From the NCBI GenBank assembly GCA_012269805.1, contig JAAXJP010000734.1, forward strand, positions 1-8,607: a stretch of 8,607 bases of DNA, written 5' to 3'. The notes below the pieces were generated by a model. It did no database searches and was not told the DNA's origin. It worked only from the letters and a program-made list of their open reading frames with translations. Position 1 is the first letter of the stretch. The number at the start of each line of letters is the position of its first letter. Source of the DNA: Rubrivirga sp. GTDB lineage: Bacteria; Bacteroidota; Rhodothermia; Rhodothermales; Rubricoccaceae. Of the stretch, positions 5,249 to 8,607 are shown in pieces. The translations under genes were made by a program, and so were the position numbers.

Positions 5249-7444
5249 ATGACCGATCCCTCCCACGACGAGCACACGCCGTCGCCCCCCGAGCACGCCG
5301 GCCACGAGCACGACCTCGCCGACCCGGTACCGTCGGGCGAGAAGCCCGGCCTCAAGCAGCAGGAGCTCCGCGACGCGGCCCAGGACGGACCCCACGGCAG
5401 CCACGACGACGGCCGCCGCGGCCCCGTGGAGCACGCCCGACGGGGGCACGGCGGGCACGAAGGCCACAAGCCCGGCCACGGCGAGATGGGCCACGACCAC
5501 CACGCCATGATGGTGGCCGACTTCCGGAGGCGCTTCTGGGTGGCGCTCGTCCTCTCGATCCCGGTCCTCCTCTTCTCCCCGGCCATCCAGGCCTTCCTCC
5601 GCCTCGGCGACTCGCTCCGGTTCGCGGGGGACGGCCTCGTCGTCTTCGCCCTCTCGACGGTCGTCTATTTCTACGGCGGCTGGCCCTTCCTCAAGGGGTT
5701 TGTCTCGGAGGTCAAGAGCCGGCGGCCGGGCATGATGACGCTGATCTCCGTCGCCATCACGACGGCCTACGTCTACAGCGCCGCGGTCGTGTTCGGGCTC
5801 GACGGGATGCCGTTCTTCTGGGAGCTCGTCACCCTCATCGACGTGATGCTGGTGGGGCACTGGATCGAGATGAAGTCGGTGATGGGGGCCTCGAAGGCGC
5901 TCGAAGAGCTGGCCCGGCTGATGCCCTCCGAGGCCCACAAGCTGATGCCCGACGGGACCGTCCAGGACATCCCGCTCGACCAGCTCCAGCACGGCGACCG
6001 CGTCCTCGTCAAGCCCACCGAGAAGGTCCCCGCCGACGGCGCCGTCGTCGACGGCCAGACGTCGGTGAACGAGTCGATGCTGACGGGCGAGTCCGTCCCG
6101 GTCACGAAGAAAGAGGGGAGCGCGGTCATCGGCGGCTCGATCAACGGCGAGGGCGCGATCACCGTCGAGGTGCAGAAAACGGGGGCCGAGAGCTTCCTCT
6201 CGCAGGTGATCGACCTGGTGCGCGAGGCGCAGGAGTCGAAGTCGAAGACGCAGGACCTCGCCAACCGCGCCGCGCTCTGGCTGACCGTCGTTGCGCTCGG
6301 CGGCGGCGCGCTGACGCTCTTCGTCTGGTCGCTCGTGATGGGCCAGAGCTTCGCCTTCGCCATCGAGCGGACCGTGACCGTGATGGTCATCGCGTGCCCC
6401 CACGCGCTCGGGCTCGCCATCCCGCTCGTCGTCGCCGTCTCGACGGCGATCTCGGCCCGCAACGGGCTCCTCATCCGCGACCGGACGGCCTTCGAGGCGG
6501 CTCGCAACCTCCAGGCCGTCATCTTCGACAAGACGGGCACGCTCACCGAGGGCCGCTTCGGGATCACCGACACGCTCGTCTTCGACCAGGCGCTCACCGA
6601 GGCGGAGCTCCTCGGGTTCGCCGCCGCCGTCGAGGCCCTTTCCGAGCACCCCATCGCGCAGGGGGTCGCCACCGCCGTCGAGCGGCCCCTGCCCGTGGAG
6701 GACTTTCGGGCCATCCCCGGCAAGGGGGTCGAGGGGACCGTCGGGGGCCGCTTCGTGCAGGTCGTGAGCCCCGGCTACGTCCGCGCCCAGGGGATCGCCA
6801 TCGACGACCCGCGCTACGAGACGCTCTCGGCCCAGGGCAAGACCGTCGTCTTCGTCCTCCTCGACGGCCAGCTGGCGGGCGCCGTCGCCCTGGCCGACGT
6901 GATCCGGCCCGAGGCGCGCGGCGCCATCGCCGACCTCAAGGCGATGGGGATCCAGACCATGATGCTCACCGGCGACAACCAGAAGGTGGCCGCGTGGGTG
7001 GCCGAGGAGATCGGCCTCGACAACGTGTTCGCCGAGGTGCTCCCCAACGAGAAGTCGGACAAGGTCAAGGAGGTGCAGGCCAGCGGGCTCGCCGTCGCCA
7101 TGACGGGCGACGGCGTCAACGACGCGCCGGCGCTGGCCCAGGCCGACGTCGGCATCGCCATCGGGGCCGGGACCGACGTGGCCGTCGAGACGGCCGACAT
7201 CATCCTCGTGCGGAGCAACCCCCAGGACGTCGCCACCATCGTCAAGCTCTCGCGGGCGACGTACCGCAAGATGATCCAGAATCTGTGGTGGGCCGCCGGC
7301 TACAACATCGTCGCCATTCCGCTGGCGGCGGGCGTGCTCTACAGCGCCGGCATCCTGCTCGGCCCGGCGATGGGCGCCGTGTTCATGTCGGCCAGCACGG
7401 TCATCGTCGCCGTCAACGCGCGCCTGCTCAAGATCGAGCGCTGA
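5249..7444 (+). CDS. copB: CopB-type copper-translocating P-type ATPase
   Basis: 731-residue inner-membrane P1B-type ATPase that exports copper using ATP. Motifs in order: TGES (279-282) in the actuator domain, CPH (383-385) in the metal-transport helix, the phosphorylation site DKTGT (427-431), SEHP (465-468) in the nucleotide domain, TGDN (574-577) and GDGVND (620-625). YNIVAIPLAAG (685-695) and MSAST (713-717) lie in the last helices. CPH instead of CPC, together with these terminal motifs, marks the P1B-3 (CopB) class. The first 85 residues hold 15 histidines and no CxxC heavy-metal domain, also typical of CopB. The length is normal and no motif is broken. It lies 41 nt after cfa and 4 nt before the oxidoreductase gene. 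Whether it prefers Cu(I), Cu(II) or also silver cannot be told from sequence. It is the strongest evidence that the cluster concerns metal stress. Confidence 0.97.
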   Translation: MTDPSHDEHTPSPPEHAGHEHDLADPVPSGEKPGLKQQELRDAAQDGPHGSHDDGRRGPVEHARRGHGGHEGHKPGHGEMGHDHHAMMVADFRRRFWVALVLSIPVLLFSPAIQAFLRLGDSLRFAGDGLVVFALSTVVYFYGGWPFLKGFVSEVKSRRPGMMTLISVAITTAYVYSAAVVFGLDGMPFFWELVTLIDVMLVGHWIEMKSVMGASKALEELARLMPSEAHKLMPDGTVQDIPLDQLQHGDRVLVKPTEKVPADGAVVDGQTSVNESMLTGESVPVTKKEGSAVIGGSINGEGAITVEVQKTGAESFLSQVIDLVREAQESKSKTQDLANRAALWLTVVALGGGALTLFVWSLVMGQSFAFAIERTVTVMVIACPHALGLAIPLVVAVSTAISARNGLLIRDRTAFEAARNLQAVIFDKTGTLTEGRFGITDTLVFDQALTEAELLGFAAAVEALSEHPIAQGVATAVERPLPVEDFRAIPGKGVEGTVGGRFVQVVSPGYVRAQGIAIDDPRYETLSAQGKTVVFVLLDGQLAGAVALADVIRPEARGAIADLKAMGIQTMMLTGDNQKVAAWVAEEIGLDNVFAEVLPNEKSDKVKEVQASGLAVAMTGDGVNDAPALAQADVGIAIGAGTDVAVETADIILVRSNPQDVATIVKLSRATYRKMIQNLWWAAGYNIVAIPLAAGVLYSAGILLGPAMGAVFMSASTVIVAVNARLLKIER

Positions 7445-7448
7445 TCCC

Positions 7449-8607
7449 ATGGTACTCCCCACCGTCCACGTCATCGGGGCCGGGCCCGCCGGGCTGGCCG
7501 CCGCGCTCTACCTCGCCCGCGCGGGCCTGCGCCCCGTCGTCTTCGAGCAGGCCGCCGACGTCGGGAGCCGGTTCGACGGCGAGCTCCAGGTGCTCGAGAA
7601 CTGGTCGTCCGAGGAGGACGCGGCGGCGGCGCTGGCCGGGTTCGGCGTTACGAGCGGCGTCCGCTTCGAGCCGGTCCGGGACGTCACGTTCTACGGACCC
7701 GAGCGCCGTCCTCACGCGCTCTCCGGTTCACGCCCGCTGTTCTACCTCGTCGAGCGCGGGCACCGCGCCGGAGCGCTCGACCGGAGCCTCAGGGACCAGG
7801 CGCTCGCGGCCGGGGCCGAGTTCCGCTTCGGCGAGCGCGTCACGCAGAGCGACGCCCGCCACGTCGTCGTGGCGACCGGCCCGCGCACGGCCGACGCCCG
7901 CGTCGAGCGCGTGGCCTTCGAGACCGACCACCCGGACGCCGTGCTCGGCTTCCTCGACGACCGCCTCGCCCCCGGCGGCTACGCCTCGCTCCTCGTGCGC
8001 GACGGCCGGGCTACGCTCTCGACCTGGCTCTTCGACCCGGCCGCCCAGGCCAGTAAGCCGGGGACCTACCTCGACCGGACCCTGAAGGCGGTCCGGCAGG
8101 TGACCGCGTGCGACGTGCGTGCGCCCCGCCGGAGCGGGGGCATCGCCAGCTTCAGCGTGGCCCCGCCCTGGACGCGAGACGGCCGGCTCCGCTTCGTGGG
8201 CGAGCGGGCCGGGTTCCAGGACGCGCTCTGGGGGCTCGGGCTCCGCCACGCGCTGCTGTCGGGGGTGCTGGCCGCCCGCGCCATCGTCATGGGCGAGGAC
8301 TACGACGCCCTCTGCCGCGAGTTTTTGGTGCCAGGACTCGAGGTGGCCCTGGCGAACCGCGTCCTCCTCGGCCAGCTCCCTCCCGAGCGTTACGAGGCGG
8401 CGCTCGGCCGCGCTGCGTCCGGCAACGCCGTTGCCACCCTCCGGCGGCTCTACCAGCCGACCCGCACCACGGCGGTGCTCCACGAGCTCGCCCGCTTCGG
8501 ACCCCACCCGGCGCTCACCGAGCCGGCCTGTCACGGCGAGGACTGCCCGTGCCTCTGGTGCGAGCACGGCCCCGACGCCGCCGAGGCGGACGACCTCGGT
8601 GCTCACC
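7449..8607 (+). CDS. FAD-dependent oxidoreductase with Cys/His-rich C-terminal cluster (partial)
   Basis: The gene is open to the window end after 386 codons. The N-terminus shows a Rossmann FAD-binding start, VIGAGPAGLAAALYLARAG (8-26), with E33 closing the second strand. VVVATGP (139-145) and the late VGERAGFQDALWGLG (250-264) match the FAD-contacting segments of geranylgeranyl-reductase-like and related flavin monooxygenase-fold enzymes, which act on lipids, isoprenoids or aromatic compounds. After the helical region (265-350) comes a tight cluster of C361, H362, C366, C368, C371 and H373, which could bind a metal ion or an Fe-S centre. The ATG at 7449 lies 4 nt after the copper ATPase stop, so co-expression is likely. 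The substrate is unknown. The family call is good at fold level only; the cluster and the missing end leave room for an added C-terminal domain. Confidence 0.85.
   Translation, partial: MVLPTVHVIGAGPAGLAAALYLARAGLRPVVFEQAADVGSRFDGELQVLENWSSEEDAAAALAGFGVTSGVRFEPVRDVTFYGPERRPHALSGSRPLFYLVERGHRAGALDRSLRDQALAAGAEFRFGERVTQSDARHVVVATGPRTADARVERVAFETDHPDAVLGFLDDRLAPGGYASLLVRDGRATLSTWLFDPAAQASKPGTYLDRTLKAVRQVTACDVRAPRRSGGIASFSVAPPWTRDGRLRFVGERAGFQDALWGLGLRHALLSGVLAARAIVMGEDYDALCREFLVPGLEVALANRVLLGQLPPERYEAALGRAASGNAVATLRRLYQPTRTTAVLHELARFGPHPALTEPACHGEDCPCLWCEHGPDAAEADDLGAH

Noticed and set aside
5189..7474. A 761-codon reverse-strand frame opposite the copper ATPase
   Set aside because: Long antisense frames are expected in very GC-rich coding DNA. 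The translation lacks domains and is dominated by Asp, Gly, His and Val.
5137..8085. A 982-codon forward reading frame across the ATPase and oxidoreductase genes
   Set aside because: Its translation is Arg/Pro/Ala-rich low complexity with no motifs, and it overlaps two genes with full family signatures in other frames. It is a high-GC shadow.

Overview
This is a very GC-rich window that reads as one continuous plus-strand gene cluster. It holds nine genes, the last cut by the window end. The leaders before start codons are pyrimidine-rich and lack a Shine-Dalgarno sequence. With the encoded families, this suggests a high-GC member of the Bacteroidota/Rhodothermota side of the tree (for example Rhodothermia/Rubricoccaceae). 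That assignment is inference from style, not from a marker gene.

Layout. Bases 1-78 carry no assignable gene. Bases 79-417 encode a short-T-loop PII-like signalling protein. A 66-nt gap follows, the largest inside the cluster and the best place for an internal promoter. Bases 484-3187 encode four overlapping genes: an ECF-type sigma factor with a CxC pair and a Cys/His-rich tail, an isoprenylcysteine-methyltransferase-like membrane protein, a hypothetical protein with a possible PD-(D/E)XK nuclease signature, and a short-chain dehydrogenase. Bases 3202-5207 encode a secreted DUF3108/TapB-like protein and a complete cyclopropane-fatty-acid synthase. Bases 5249-7444 encode a CopB-type (CPH motif) copper-transporting P-type ATPase with a His-rich N-terminus. 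Bases 7449-8607 encode an FAD-dependent oxidoreductase of the geranylgeranyl-reductase-like type, with a Cys/His cluster near the end of the visible part; it is open at the window edge.

Four junctions are overlaps (4, 8, 11 and 4 nt). The other gaps downstream of the sigma factor are 4 to 41 nt, so these genes are probably co-transcribed and in part translationally coupled. My reading is a metal (probably copper) stress operon. The sigma factor would sense metal directly through its cysteines, with no anti-sigma gene beside it. CopB would export the metal. CFA synthase, the membrane methyltransferase and the lipid-type oxidoreductase would adjust the envelope. The PII-like protein resembles the PII-NG type reported near heavy-metal efflux genes. 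The families are read from sequence motifs; the metal-stress role of the whole is inference.
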